Origin: Streptomyces rubradiris
Lineage (GTDB): Bacteria > Actinomycetota > Actinomycetes > Streptomycetales > Streptomycetaceae
Direction of reading: 5' to 3'
Assembly (NCBI RefSeq): GCF_016860525.1
Contig: NZ_BNEA01000007.1
Span: forward strand, 434,001-498,000
DNA: 64,000 bases
Shown: positions 26,100 to 34,635 of the stretch, in pieces
Position numbering within the stretch: the stretch's first letter is position 1
Layout of the letters: the number at the start of each line of letters is the position of its first letter
Position numbers and translations under genes: made by a program
The notes under the pieces: model-generated
What the model was told of the DNA's origin: nothing
Database searches by the model: none
The model's input: only the letters and a program-made list of their open reading frames with translations

Positions 26100-28091
26100 T
26101 CAGCCCGGCGCGTCCGTACGGGCCCGCCGCCAGGCGGACTCGCGCAGCAGCCGCAGTCCGTTGAGGCCGACCAGGACGGTGGACCCCTCGTGACCGGCGA
26201 CGCCGAGCGGCAACGGCAGGTCGCCGGCCAGGTCCCAGACCACCAGTCCGGCGATGAAGACACCGGCGACGACGAGGTTCTGCACGACCAGGGCGCGGGC
26301 CCGGCGGGACAGTGAGACCACGGCGGGCACGGTCGCGAGCTCGTCGCGGACCACGATCGCGTCGGCGGTCTCCAGCGCCAGGTCGGAGCCCGCCCGGCCC
26401 ATGGCGACGCCGGTGTGCGCGGCGGCCAGCGCGGGCGCGTCGTTGACGCCGTCGCCGACCACCATCACCTTGCGGCCGGCGGCCTCCAACTCCCTGACCG
26501 CGCGCACCTTGTCCTCGGGCAGCAGCCCGGCCCGGACCTCCTCGATGCCGACCTCGGCGGCCAGGCGGGCGGCGGCGCGCGGGTTGTCGCCGGTCAGCAG
26601 CGCGGGCGCGGTACCGGTGAGCGTGGTCAGGGCGCCGACGGTGCGGGCCGCGTCGGGGCGGAGCCGGTCGGCGATGCCGAGCAGGCCCGCCGGGCCGCCG
26701 TCCACGGTGACCAGCACGGCCGTCCGGCCGTCCGCCTCCAGCTCGGCGGCGACGGCCGCCGCCTGGGCGGCCCGCGTCCCGGTGCCCGCGGCCGGCAACC
26801 GGGCCGGTGCGCCGACCGCGACCGTCCGCCCGTCCACGACGGCGGTCACGCCGACCCCGGGGGTGGCGGCGAAGCCGTCCGCCGCCGGCAGGGCCGTCCC
26901 CCGCTCGCGCGCCGCGGCCACGACGGCCCGCGCCAGCGGATGCTCGCTCGGGCGCTCGGCGGCCGCCGCGAGGCGCAGCAGTCCGTCCGCGTCGACGCCG
27001 GAGCCGGTCAGCGGCCGTACGTCGGTGACGCGCGGGGTGCCCTCGGTGAGGGTGCCGGTCTTGTCGAACGCCACCGCGTCCACCTGCCCCAGCCGCTCCA
27101 TCACCACGGCCGACTTGACGAGGACCCCGTGCCGTCCGGCGTTGGCGATGGCCGACAGCAGCGGCGGCATGGTGGCCAGTACCACCGCGCAGGGCGAGGC
27201 GACGATCATGAAGGTCATGGCCCGCAGCAGCGCGCCGGTGAGGTCGTCGCCGAGGGCGAGGGGGGCGAGGAACACCGCGAGGGTGGCCGCCACCATGCCG
27301 AGCGAGTAGCGCTGTTCGACCTTCTCGATGAACAGCTGCGTCGGCGCCTTGGTCCCGGACGCCTCCTCGACCATGCGCACGATGCGGGCGATGACGGAGT
27401 CGGACGCGTCCCGCTCGACCCGGACGCGCAGGGCGCCGGTGCCGTTGAGGGTTCCGGCGAAGACCTCGTCGCCCCGCTCCTTGGTCACCGGGAGCGGCTC
27501 GCCGGTGATGGTGGCCTGGTCGACGTCGCTGCGCCCGTGGAGCACCCGGCCGTCGGCGCCGACGCGTTCGCCGGGCCGTACGAGGACGATGTCGCCGACG
27601 GCCAGGTCCGCGACGGCGACGCTCTCCTCCGTCTCACCGGGGCCCAGGCGGGTGGCCGTGGCGGGCGCGAGGTCGAGCAGGCCGCGTACGGAGTCGGCGG
27701 TGCGGGCGGTGGCCAGGGCCTCCAGCGCACCGGAGGTGGTGAAGATGACGATCAGCAGCGCGCCGTCCATGACCTGCCCGATCGCCGCCGCGCCGAGCGC
27801 GGCCACGACCATCAGCAGGTCGACGTCGAGGCTCTTGTCCCGCAGGGCACGAAGGCCCGCCCAGCCGGGCTCCCAGCCGCCGGCCGCGTAGGTGAGCGCG
27901 TACAGCGGGCCCCAGGTCCAGGCCGGGGCGCCGGTCAGGTGCAGGGGCAGCGCGAGCAGGAAGCAGACGGTGGCCGTGGCCGCCCAGCGGGCCTCGGGCA
28001 GGGACAGGAAGGGGGTACGGCGGCGGGAGGGGTCCCCGCCGCGCGGGGGTGCCGCGCGGTCGGCCGGGGCCGGGGCGAGTGCGGAGGTCAT
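26100..28091 (-). CDS. P1B-4-type heavy-metal ATPase (Co/Ni/Zn/Fe exporter)
   Basis: 663 residues without an N-terminal metal-binding domain. Family marks: TGEP in the actuator (DQATITGEPLPVTK), SPC in TM (S299-P300-C301, instead of the CPC of Cu/Zn pumps), DKTGTLTEG (Asp343), GDGVNDAPALAAA, and the terminal-TM motif HEGSTVLVGLNGLRLL. SPC plus HEGxT is the signature of the P1B-4 group (CoaT, CtpD, CtpJ), which exports cobalt and related ions. It is divergent from an NmtR-like sensor, as CtpJ is controlled by NmtR in Mycobacterium. Six to eight TM helices are visible. Confidence 0.93.
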   Translation of the reverse strand: MTSALAPAPADRAAPPRGGDPSRRRTPFLSLPEARWAATATVCFLLALPLHLTGAPAWTWGPLYALTYAAGGWEPGWAGLRALRDKSLDVDLLMVVAALGAAAIGQVMDGALLIVIFTTSGALEALATARTADSVRGLLDLAPATATRLGPGETEESVAVADLAVGDIVLVRPGERVGADGRVLHGRSDVDQATITGEPLPVTKERGDEVFAGTLNGTGALRVRVERDASDSVIARIVRMVEEASGTKAPTQLFIEKVEQRYSLGMVAATLAVFLAPLALGDDLTGALLRAMTFMIVASPCAVVLATMPPLLSAIANAGRHGVLVKSAVVMERLGQVDAVAFDKTGTLTEGTPRVTDVRPLTGSGVDADGLLRLAAAAERPSEHPLARAVVAAARERGTALPAADGFAATPGVGVTAVVDGRTVAVGAPARLPAAGTGTRAAQAAAVAAELEADGRTAVLVTVDGGPAGLLGIADRLRPDAARTVGALTTLTGTAPALLTGDNPRAAARLAAEVGIEEVRAGLLPEDKVRAVRELEAAGRKVMVVGDGVNDAPALAAAHTGVAMGRAGSDLALETADAIVVRDELATVPAVVSLSRRARALVVQNLVVAGVFIAGLVVWDLAGDLPLPLGVAGHEGSTVLVGLNGLRLLRESAWRRARTDAPG

Positions 28092-28169
28092 CGGGGGTGT
28101 CCTTCACGAAGGCATGACGGAGCAGCGGGCAGCGCGGGGCGGTGCCGCTCCCCCACCGTACAGGATCAG

Positions 28170-28185
28170 ATGAAGACCTATTCAT
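28170..28185. promoter_or_regulatory. Candidate NmtR operator between ATPase and regulator
   Basis: ATGAA-N6-TTCAT inverted repeat in the only AT-rich part of the 135-bp divergent promoter. SmtB/NmtR operators are short dyads of TGAA/TTCA half-sites, so this is the obvious binding site. Confidence 0.6.
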
Positions 28186-28226
28186 GTGTTCGCGTCCGGC
28201 CCGGGATCTCTCCGTAGGATGGGGGC

Positions 28227-28607
28227 ATGGGCCACGGAGTTGACGCCAAGACCACCGCCACCGCGCGCCAGCGCCTGGAGACCGTGGGCGCCGCCGATGT
28301 GGCCGCCACCCTCCAGGCCCTGGCGACGCCCTCCCGGCTGCGAATCCTGGCCCGCCTCCAGGAAGGGCCGTGCGCGGCGACCGAGCTGGCCGAGGCCGTC
28401 GGCATGGAGCAGTCCGCCTGCTCCCACCAGCTACGCCTGCTGCGCAACCTCGGCCTGGTCGCCGGGGAACGCCGGGGCCGCTCGGTCATCTACGCGCTCT
28501 ACGACAACCATGTGGCCGAACTCCTCGAACAGGCCCTCTACCACGTCGAACACCTCCGCCTCGGCCTCCGCGACACCCCACCGACGGCGGTCGCCACGGC
28601 TCGCTGA
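28227..28607 (+). CDS. nmtR: NmtR-type nickel/cobalt-sensing ArsR repressor
   Basis: 126 residues. The N-terminus MGHGV and the block LQALATPSRL, MEQSACSHQLRLLRNLGLV and ALYDNHVAELLEQALYHVEHL follow Mycobacterium NmtR closely. The alpha-5 ligands are in place: Asp93, His95, His106 and His109 (NmtR D91, H93, H104, H107), and Gly2-His3 of the NmtR N-terminal nickel site are kept. Metal binding should release it from the shared divergent promoter and allow ATPase expression. Confidence 0.92.
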   Translation: MGHGVDAKTTATARQRLETVGAADVAATLQALATPSRLRILARLQEGPCAATELAEAVGMEQSACSHQLRLLRNLGLVAGERRGRSVIYALYDNHVAELLEQALYHVEHLRLGLRDTPPTAVATAR

Positions 28608-28993
28608 AGGAACGCCCGGGACCGCCCCCGCCCGTCAGCCGGCGGGCGGTGGTGCGAACAGCCGCCGCAGGGCGCACATCCGGGTGTCCAGCGCGGTCAG
28701 CGCCCGGACGGCGGGCCGGGCTGCCGGGCGTGGGTCCGGCACGCTCCGTGGTACGGGGGCGGGGGCTGGGGCCGGTGGCCAAGGGTGCGGCGCACAGCCG
28801 GCGCGCGGGCCGCGACCTGGGTACGGCGATGGGTCACCGCCGGGTCGTCGGCGACATCGACACCGCGTCCGGGACCGTCTCCCTCCCGGGATTCGGCTGG
28901 TGGACGGCCACGGCATCACCCTTACGACTGCGGCCGGCCGGCCATTGTTCGCGGGGGTGATGGTCGTACCGGCCGGCCCTGGCTTCGCGTGTC
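28608..28993. other. 386-bp spacer, no gene supported
   Basis: Frames on both strands are Arg/Pro-rich and lack ribosome sites. A minus-strand reading gives LVLLVRHAKPG followed by nonsense, so I do not call a phosphatase here. Confidence 0.6.
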
Positions 28994-29530
28994 TTACGAG
29001 GAGGACCAGACGCCGAACCACTGCTCCGCGCCGTACTCCTCGAACCGCTCCACCTCGGTGAAACCGAGCTTCATCGCGAGGCGCAGCGCGCGGTCGTTGG
29101 CGGTCTGGGTGCGCAGCACCACCGGCTCGCCAGGCAGCGCGCCGGCGAACCAGTCGAGGACCGCCGCGCACGCCTCGGCTCCGTACCCGTGTCCCCACGC
29201 TTCCGGCAGCAACAGGTAGCCGAGTTCGACCTGTCCGTTTCCCGGACGTTCCTGCCCCGGTCGCCCGGTGTCGCGCCGGTCGAGCGTGACCATCCCGATC
29301 ATCGCGCCGTCGAGATCGACCACGAAGAGACCGGGGCGCCGCCCGGGCACCTCCGGCACCGCGCGCTGGAGTTCGGCGCGCGGCCGGGGGCCACCGATGT
29401 AGGTGCCCACCTCCGGCGAGGCGAACAACTCGATGAACGCCCCACGGTCCCGGGCCGCGGACTCACGGAGCACGAGCCGCTCGGTGCCGATCGGAGCGGG
29501 TGGCCAGGCGACGGGTCCGAGCTCGGTCAT
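28994..29530 (-). CDS. GNAT-family N-acetyltransferase (RimJ-like)
   Basis: 178 residues. RimJ/RimL-type GNAT: TERLVLRESAARDRGAFIELF at the start, GMVTLDRR on strand 4, ELGYLLLPEAWGHGYGAEA (acetyl-CoA pyrophosphate loop in the QxxGxG position as WGHGYGAEA), and TANDRALRLAMKLGFTEV near the end. Acetylates an unknown amine or peptide N-terminus. ATG 29530 chosen; the long frame reading on to 30691 belongs to the shadow of the methyltransferase. It may be co-transcribed with that gene, 44 bp upstream. Confidence 0.9.
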   Translation of the reverse strand: MTELGPVAWPPAPIGTERLVLRESAARDRGAFIELFASPEVGTYIGGPRPRAELQRAVPEVPGRRPGLFVVDLDGAMIGMVTLDRRDTGRPGQERPGNGQVELGYLLLPEAWGHGYGAEACAAVLDWFAGALPGEPVVLRTQTANDRALRLAMKLGFTEVERFEEYGAEQWFGVWSSS

Positions 29531-29574
29531 GGCGGGCAAGTTATCGCACGCCCGCTCCCCCGGCGGACGGACCG

Positions 29575-30642
29575 TCAGCGGGTTGGCCGGAAAAGGAAGG
29601 CCCCGTAGCCGAACTCCTCCTCGACCCAGTGCCGTCGGCAGCTCATTCCGTGCTCGCCGACCGCGCGCACGAGGTCGTCCACCGTGAACTTGCGGATCAC
29701 GTCGTGGAGGAGGAGTTCGCCCGCGTCGAAGTCCACCGCGAGTCCCAGCCGGGGCAGCGTCACCCGCTGCCGCCGCAGGCTGCGCAGGCCGCCGCGCACC
29801 TCGCGCCGCGCCACGTCGTAGGTGAGCTCCGGCTCGAAGGCGTCGGTGTCGAAGTCCGCGCCGTAGCGGCGGTTGAGGTGGAGGAGGGTGTTCAGGGCGA
29901 ACATCCGGCGCACGGGACGCGGCCCGGTGTATCCGGCCGCGTAGGCGCGCCGCACCACTTCCACGGGTTCGTTCAGGTCCACGCAGACCAGCAGGTGGTC
30001 GTCCGGGGCGCAGCCGGCACGCACGGCACGCAGGAACCGCGTCTGCTCGGGTTCGGACAGGTTGCCGAGGGTGTTGCCGAGCAAGGCCAACAGGCGGCCG
30101 CCCGAGCCGTTGCCGTCGCCCCCGGTCGCGGTGCCGTGCGCGACCCGCTCCGCCCGGCTCAGCCACGCCAGGGCAGCCAGGAAGTCGCCGTGCACGGCGG
30201 TGACCCGGGCTCTGGGCCACCGCCGCCGGATGCGGACGGCGGCTTGCCGCATCGGCTCCAGGCTGACGTCCACGCCCGTGTACGCGCGCAACAGGCCGTG
30301 TCCGTCCATCGCCGCGAGCAGGATCTCGGACTTGTGGGCACTGCCCGCCCCGAGGTCCACCAGTTCGGCCGGCCTCACCAGGCCGACCAGCTCTTCGCCG
30401 TGCTCGGTCAGCAGCCGCCGCTCGGCCCGCGGCGGGTAGTACTCGGGCAGCCCCGTGATCTCCTCGAAGAGCCGCGAACCGGTCTCGTCGTAGCCGAAGA
30501 GCGACGGAATCCGGCGGTGCCGGACCGGAGCGGGAGCGGCGAGCCCGGCCCGGAGTCCCTCCTCCGGGGTGCCGGACAGGCCGTCGGCCGCCCATGGCAG
30601 CGCGACGTCCGTGACCGGCGCCGCCACGCGTGACTCGGTCAT
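29575..30642 (-). CDS. egtD: EgtD-family histidine N-alpha-methyltransferase
   Basis: 355 residues; SAM-dependent. Shows FGYDETGSRLFEEITGLPEYYPPRAERRLL, the SAM loop LVDLGAGSAHKSEILLAAM, YTGVDVSLEP, LLALLGNTLGNL and NRRYGADFD. All are signature stretches of the ergothioneine methyltransferase family (DUF2260), which trimethylates His to hercynine. GAGGAG precedes ATG 30642. No egtB, egtC or egtE lies nearby, so it may be a stand-alone paralogue acting on another substrate. Confidence 0.85.
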   Translation of the reverse strand: MTESRVAAPVTDVALPWAADGLSGTPEEGLRAGLAAPAPVRHRRIPSLFGYDETGSRLFEEITGLPEYYPPRAERRLLTEHGEELVGLVRPAELVDLGAGSAHKSEILLAAMDGHGLLRAYTGVDVSLEPMRQAAVRIRRRWPRARVTAVHGDFLAALAWLSRAERVAHGTATGGDGNGSGGRLLALLGNTLGNLSEPEQTRFLRAVRAGCAPDDHLLVCVDLNEPVEVVRRAYAAGYTGPRPVRRMFALNTLLHLNRRYGADFDTDAFEPELTYDVARREVRGGLRSLRRQRVTLPRLGLAVDFDAGELLLHDVIRKFTVDDLVRAVGEHGMSCRRHWVEEEFGYGAFLFRPTR

Positions 30643-30812
30643 ACCGTTCTCCTCGCCGGCGAGTCGTCGCCGAAGGGTGCCAGCAGGACAAATACTGACA
30701 GAAAGTACATCAGGGAGATCATGCCGTCCATGCGGGCGGCCATGGTGATGGGCCATCCAGCGCACGTCACTTCCGTTCCGTCTATCACCCGGGCCACAGG
30801 GGGTAGGCGGCG

Positions 30813-32153
30813 GTGGTGACTACTCCCCCCGCACAGACGACCGACGGCGCGCCTCACGACGGGGCCTCCACGCTCAAGAAGGCGCTGACCACCCCCCTGC
30901 TGTACTTCTTCATCCTCGGCGACGTGCTGGGCGCCGGCGTCTACGTCCTCGTCGGCCAGATCGCCGCGGAGTCGGGCGGTGCCGTGTGGTTGCCGCTGCT
31001 CCTCGCCCTGCTGCTGTCGCTTCTGACCGCCGCCTCGTACGCGGAACTCGCCACGAAATACCCCCGGGCCGGCGGTGCCTCGCATTACGCCACCCTCGCG
31101 TACGGGCCGTTCGCCGGCTTCCTCGCCGGGTACTGCATGCTCGCCGCGGGTATCGTGTCCGTCGCCGCGCTGGCGCGGGGTTTCGCCGGCGACTATCTGA
31201 CCGCCTTCGTCAGCCTGCCCGTGGTGCTGGTGGCCGCGGTCTTCCTGTGCTGCCTGGCACTGCTGAACGCCCGTGGCATCAGCGAGTCCACCCGCGCCAA
31301 CGTGGCGGCGACGGTCGTCGAGGTCGGCGGCCTCCTCCTCGTCGTCGGCCTCGGGGCCTGGCTGTTCCTGCGTGGCGACGGGGACCCCGGCCGACTGCTC
31401 CAGCTCGGCACCGCCGACACCGGGGCCGCCGCCGGAGTCCTGAGCGGAACGGTGCTCTCGTACTACTCCTTCGTCGGCTTCGAGACCTCCGTCAACGTCG
31501 CCGAGGAGACCCGCGACCCGCGTCACTCCTACCCTCGCGCCCTCTTCGGCGCCCTGGTGACGGCGGGTGCCGTCTACGTCCTCGTCGGAGTCGTCGCCTC
31601 GGCCGCCGTCCCCACCGGCACGCTGGCCCGCTCCAGTGGTCCGCTGCTCGAAGTGGTGAAGGAGGCGGGCGGGGTGCCGCCGAAGCTGTTCAGCGCCATC
31701 GCGCTCGTCGCCGTCGCCAACGGCGCGCTGCTCACCGGCATCATGAGTTCCCGGCTGGCCTACGGCATGGCGCGGGACGGCCTCCTCCCCCGCTTCCTGA
31801 CCCGTGTGCTGCCCCGGCGGCGCACTCCGTGGGCCTCGATCGCGGTCACGACCGCCCTGGCGTTCCTGCTGGCTCTCACCGGAGACGTGGCGACCCTCGC
31901 CTCCACCTTGGTATTGCTGCTTCTCGTGGTGTTCTTCCTCGTCAACACCGCCGTCCTGGTCCAGCGGCGCGACCGCCCGGCGCACCCCCACTTCCGGGCG
32001 TACACCGGCGTCCCCGTCCTGGGAGCGGTCTCGTGCGTGGTGCTGGCCACGCGGGTGGAGGCCGAGGTCTGGGCGCGCGGGCTGATCGTCATCGCGGTCG
32101 GCGTGGCCCTGGGGATCGTCGCCGCCCTGCACCGCCGGCGCGCCTCGTCCTGA
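30813..32153 (+). CDS. APC-superfamily amino acid permease
   Basis: 446 residues with about 12 TM segments. The first TM carries ILGDVLGAGVYVLVGQIA, the G-A-G-V-Y equivalent of the APC substrate loop. YAELATKYPRAGGASHYA and SYYSFVGFETSVNVAEETRDP are typical of cationic/neutral amino acid permeases. GTG 30813 or 30816 starts the protein, with a G-run ahead. It is divergent from the methyltransferase, with a 170-bp shared promoter. Substrate unknown. Confidence 0.92.
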   Translation: MVTTPPAQTTDGAPHDGASTLKKALTTPLLYFFILGDVLGAGVYVLVGQIAAESGGAVWLPLLLALLLSLLTAASYAELATKYPRAGGASHYATLAYGPFAGFLAGYCMLAAGIVSVAALARGFAGDYLTAFVSLPVVLVAAVFLCCLALLNARGISESTRANVAATVVEVGGLLLVVGLGAWLFLRGDGDPGRLLQLGTADTGAAAGVLSGTVLSYYSFVGFETSVNVAEETRDPRHSYPRALFGALVTAGAVYVLVGVVASAAVPTGTLARSSGPLLEVVKEAGGVPPKLFSAIALVAVANGALLTGIMSSRLAYGMARDGLLPRFLTRVLPRRRTPWASIAVTTALAFLLALTGDVATLASTLVLLLLVVFFLVNTAVLVQRRDRPAHPHFRAYTGVPVLGAVSCVVLATRVEAEVWARGLIVIAVGVALGIVAALHRRRASS

Positions 32154-32298
32154 GCGGCGAGTTTGGAAGGCGTGGCACTGAAGCCGTGGCCGCTTCGCAC
32201 TGGGGGGCCGTTTCCGCGACGGGAACCGCTGCGGGCCGCGCGGAACCGGCCGTACCGCCTGCCCCGCCCCCCTTGGGGGACAGGACAGGCGGGCCGGT

Positions 32299-33021
32299 TC
32301 AGACGCCCGCGATCGACTGGATCCAGGAGCGGTACGCCGTCACGTTGGTGTACGCCGTGTTCGTCTGGCGGTCGCTGGTCGAGGCGACACCGACCTGGAC
32401 GCCGTTCGCCATCATCGGGCCGCCGGAGTCGCCGCCGGCGGTGATCCCGTTGCCCCGGTAGGCGCAGATCGCGGAGCCGCCGTAGGCGTCGGTGCAGCCG
32501 CTGGACACGGTGACGTTGGCGACCTTGAGGTAGCGGGACTGGCAGTTGATCTCGGAGCCGCACTGGGAGGTGGCGCCCCAGCCGTACACCTGCACGCTCT
32601 GGCCGACCCGGACCGTGCCGGGCTGTCCGAGGGTGGCGTAGGTCGTGGAGACGGAGCGGTCGAGACGGACGAGCGCCAGGTCCGCGCTGTGGGTGTAGGT
32701 CTGGACGCCGCCCGCGACCGTGCCGCCGCTGTACTGGTCCAGGCTGCCCACGCGGAAGGACAGCGAGCCGCCGGACACGCAGTGTTTCGCGGTGAGCACC
32801 CAGGTCGGGGCGATGATCGTCGCCGAACAGGTCTCCTGGCCGTTCGAGTACAGCCGGGCGGCCCAGGGGCCGCTGTTGGCGTACCCGCCGCCGATGATGG
32901 GCTGGGACCCCGTGGCGGCGACAGGGGCCGTCGCCGGTGCGGCGGAGGCGGTGGGGGCGAACAGGGCGAGGGCGGAGACCGCTGCCGCGGCGAGAGCGGG
33001 CGCAAGCCTTGATATACGCAA
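32299..33021 (-). CDS. Secreted trypsin-like serine protease (S1A)
   Basis: 240 residues: signal peptide (ISRLAPALAAAAVSALALFAPTASA), short pro-region, then mature IIGGGYANSGPWAARLY. Triad: TAKHC (His), SADLALVRLD (Asp), and GDSGGP (Ser199). Six Cys positions fit three disulfides. I chose the TTG at 33021 because GAGGAACC lies just ahead and the signal peptide follows directly; the frame extends to 33111 but that adds a 30-residue hydrophilic lead with an ATG at 33093. Confidence 0.92.
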   Translation of the reverse strand: MRISRLAPALAAAAVSALALFAPTASAAPATAPVAATGSQPIIGGGYANSGPWAARLYSNGQETCSATIIAPTWVLTAKHCVSGGSLSFRVGSLDQYSGGTVAGGVQTYTHSADLALVRLDRSVSTTYATLGQPGTVRVGQSVQVYGWGATSQCGSEINCQSRYLKVANVTVSSGCTDAYGGSAICAYRGNGITAGGDSGGPMMANGVQVGVASTSDRQTNTAYTNVTAYRSWIQSIAGV

Positions 33022-33180
33022 GGTTCCTCGATCCGGAGGGCGCCTGAAGAAGCGCACTTGTGTGGGGTGGACGGCCTCGCGGGCCGTGTCCATGGAGACG
33101 CGCCGCCACAAGACGGCATTTACGGCATGGACATGACCTAGCTTCGGTAAGGAGCGGTGACCCGGGTACTAGCACTTCGC

Positions 33181-33197
33181 CATAACCTCGCGTTATG
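33181..33197. promoter_or_regulatory. Perfect dyad CATAAC-N5-GTTATG
   Basis: Lies between the divergent protease and DUF1203 genes, 94 bp before the start at 33291. It is AT-rich for this region and probably an operator or part of a promoter; the regulator is unknown. Confidence 0.4.
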
Positions 33198-33290
33198 CCC
33201 GGCACACCCGCGGCTCCGTGTCGCGAGCTGCCCAACTCGACGTCGGATTCCCGCAGGCACCGGCGGCCCTCGGTCGCGCAGTCTGAACGC

Positions 33291-33803
33291 ATGACACCGT
33301 TGACTCATCAGCCGCTCGCCATCGCTCCCCACGTCCTCGACGAGCTCCGCGAACGCGACGACGCCGGCGCGGTCTCCCGTGCCCATGTGAACGACATGGA
33401 CGGGGCACCGTTGCGCTGCTGTCTGCGCCGCAGCCGTGCCGGTGAGCGGATCTCGCTGGTCTCGTACGCTCCGTTGCGCCGCTGGGCGGCGGAGGTGGGC
33501 GCCCACCCGGGGGCCTACGACGAGGTGGGCCCGGTGTTCATCCACACCGGTCCGTGCCAGGGCCCGGATCCGGAGTCCGGATATCCGTTCGCCGAGACCG
33601 GGGCCCGGCGCGTCTTCCGCCGCTACGACGCGAAAGGCTGGATCACCGGAGGCACGCTCGTACAGCTGCCGGCCGATCCCGTCCAGGCGCAGACCGTCGT
33701 GGAACAGGCCCTGCACACGGCCTTCAGCGACCCCCACGTCGCCCTCGTGCACGTACGGGCGGTGGAGTACGGCTGCTTCCACTACGAGGTCCGCAGGCCC
33801 TGA
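33291..33803 (+). CDS. DUF1203-family protein
   Basis: 170 residues, soluble. Pattern of DUF1203: RCCLRRSRAGERISLVSYAPL, DEVGPVFIHTGPC, RVFRRYDAKGWITGGTLV, and LVHVRAVEYGCFHYEVRR at the end. Function unknown. Start at ATG 33291, reading MTPLTHQPLAIAPHVLDELR. It is probably monocistronic, as 150 bp separate it from the kinase operon. Confidence 0.8.
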   Translation: MTPLTHQPLAIAPHVLDELRERDDAGAVSRAHVNDMDGAPLRCCLRRSRAGERISLVSYAPLRRWAAEVGAHPGAYDEVGPVFIHTGPCQGPDPESGYPFAETGARRVFRRYDAKGWITGGTLVQLPADPVQAQTVVEQALHTAFSDPHVALVHVRAVEYGCFHYEVRRP

Positions 33804-33953
33804 CCAGGGAACGGAGCGACAGGCGACGCGGAACGCGGTCAGCGCGGGCCCGGACGGCGCGGAAGTGCCGTGCCGTCCGGCGGCGATCACGGTCGACACG
33901 GGCTTCCACTCTTGCCCATACTGATGGCCCCGGCCGGGAACGGAGGCTGTCCG

Positions 33954-34622
33954 GTGGCATACCGCTTCTACCTGTACATCAGTGACGTCAAGGTCGACAT
34001 GCTCCTGTCCCAGCTCGACCCGTCGTCCGCCGCCAGGCGCACGACCGAGGTCGGAGTCGACCTGAAGGTGGTCAACGGCAGGCGGAGCGTGGAGACTTCC
34101 CCCGACACCGACCCCGTGAGCCGGCTGGACAGGGTGCTGAAGCGGCTGGAGAAGGACGACGCCATCGGGACGGTGGAGGAGCCCGGACCGTTCTTCCGCG
34201 GCCGGCTGCCGATGCGCTGGGGGGCGCTGGCGCACGGGGACGACATGTCGCTGGTGTTCTTCGGCGGTCTCACCGGACACACGGTCGTCGGCCTGGGTGG
34301 CTCCACCCGGCACGTGCTCGGTTCCTCGGCCGACGCCGCGGGCGGTCCGCCCCTCGCCCGGTCGCTGCTCCCGTCCCTGCTGGACGGGTTGCGCCTGGAC
34401 CCCCGGATCGCGGCCCTGTTCACCGCCGCCGGCTCCGGCCCGTCCGCCGACCCGGACGGCCTCGCCCTGCGGGCGGTGCGGGAGGCCGCGCACCGGCTGG
34501 GCGGGCCGGCGCAGACGGTGGAGTTCGTCGCCAAGCGGCTGCTGCACGGCCCGGACCCCGAACCGGGCGGCGCAGCGGCCGTGTTGCTGGGCTCACCGCT
34601 GTACGTGGCCCTCGTGGACTGA
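33954..34622 (+). CDS. DUF7019-like protein, first gene of kinase operon
   Basis: 222 residues. It starts VAYRFYLYISDVKVDMLLSQ, has EVGVDLKVVNGRRSVET, FFRGRLPMRWGAL, SLVFFGGLTGHTVVGLGGSTRHVLG, and ends YVALVD. The pattern fits the actinobacterial DUF7019 family, which has no known function. No TM segment or signal peptide. Start GTG 33954 with GGAGG ahead. It stands 13 bp before an FHA kinase gene and is very likely a partner or sensor of it. Confidence 0.7.
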   Translation: MAYRFYLYISDVKVDMLLSQLDPSSAARRTTEVGVDLKVVNGRRSVETSPDTDPVSRLDRVLKRLEKDDAIGTVEEPGPFFRGRLPMRWGALAHGDDMSLVFFGGLTGHTVVGLGGSTRHVLGSSADAAGGPPLARSLLPSLLDGLRLDPRIAALFTAAGSGPSADPDGLALRAVREAAHRLGGPAQTVEFVAKRLLHGPDPEPGGAAAVLLGSPLYVALVD

Positions 34623-34635
34623 GGCGGGCGGACCG

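Noticed and set aside
28635..29198. Minus-strand frame with LVLLVRHAKPG, like the start of a histidine phosphatase
   Set aside because: The motif lies in a reading that partly shadows the acetyltransferase, has no ribosome site, and continues as Arg/Pro-rich sequence without the rest of the fold.
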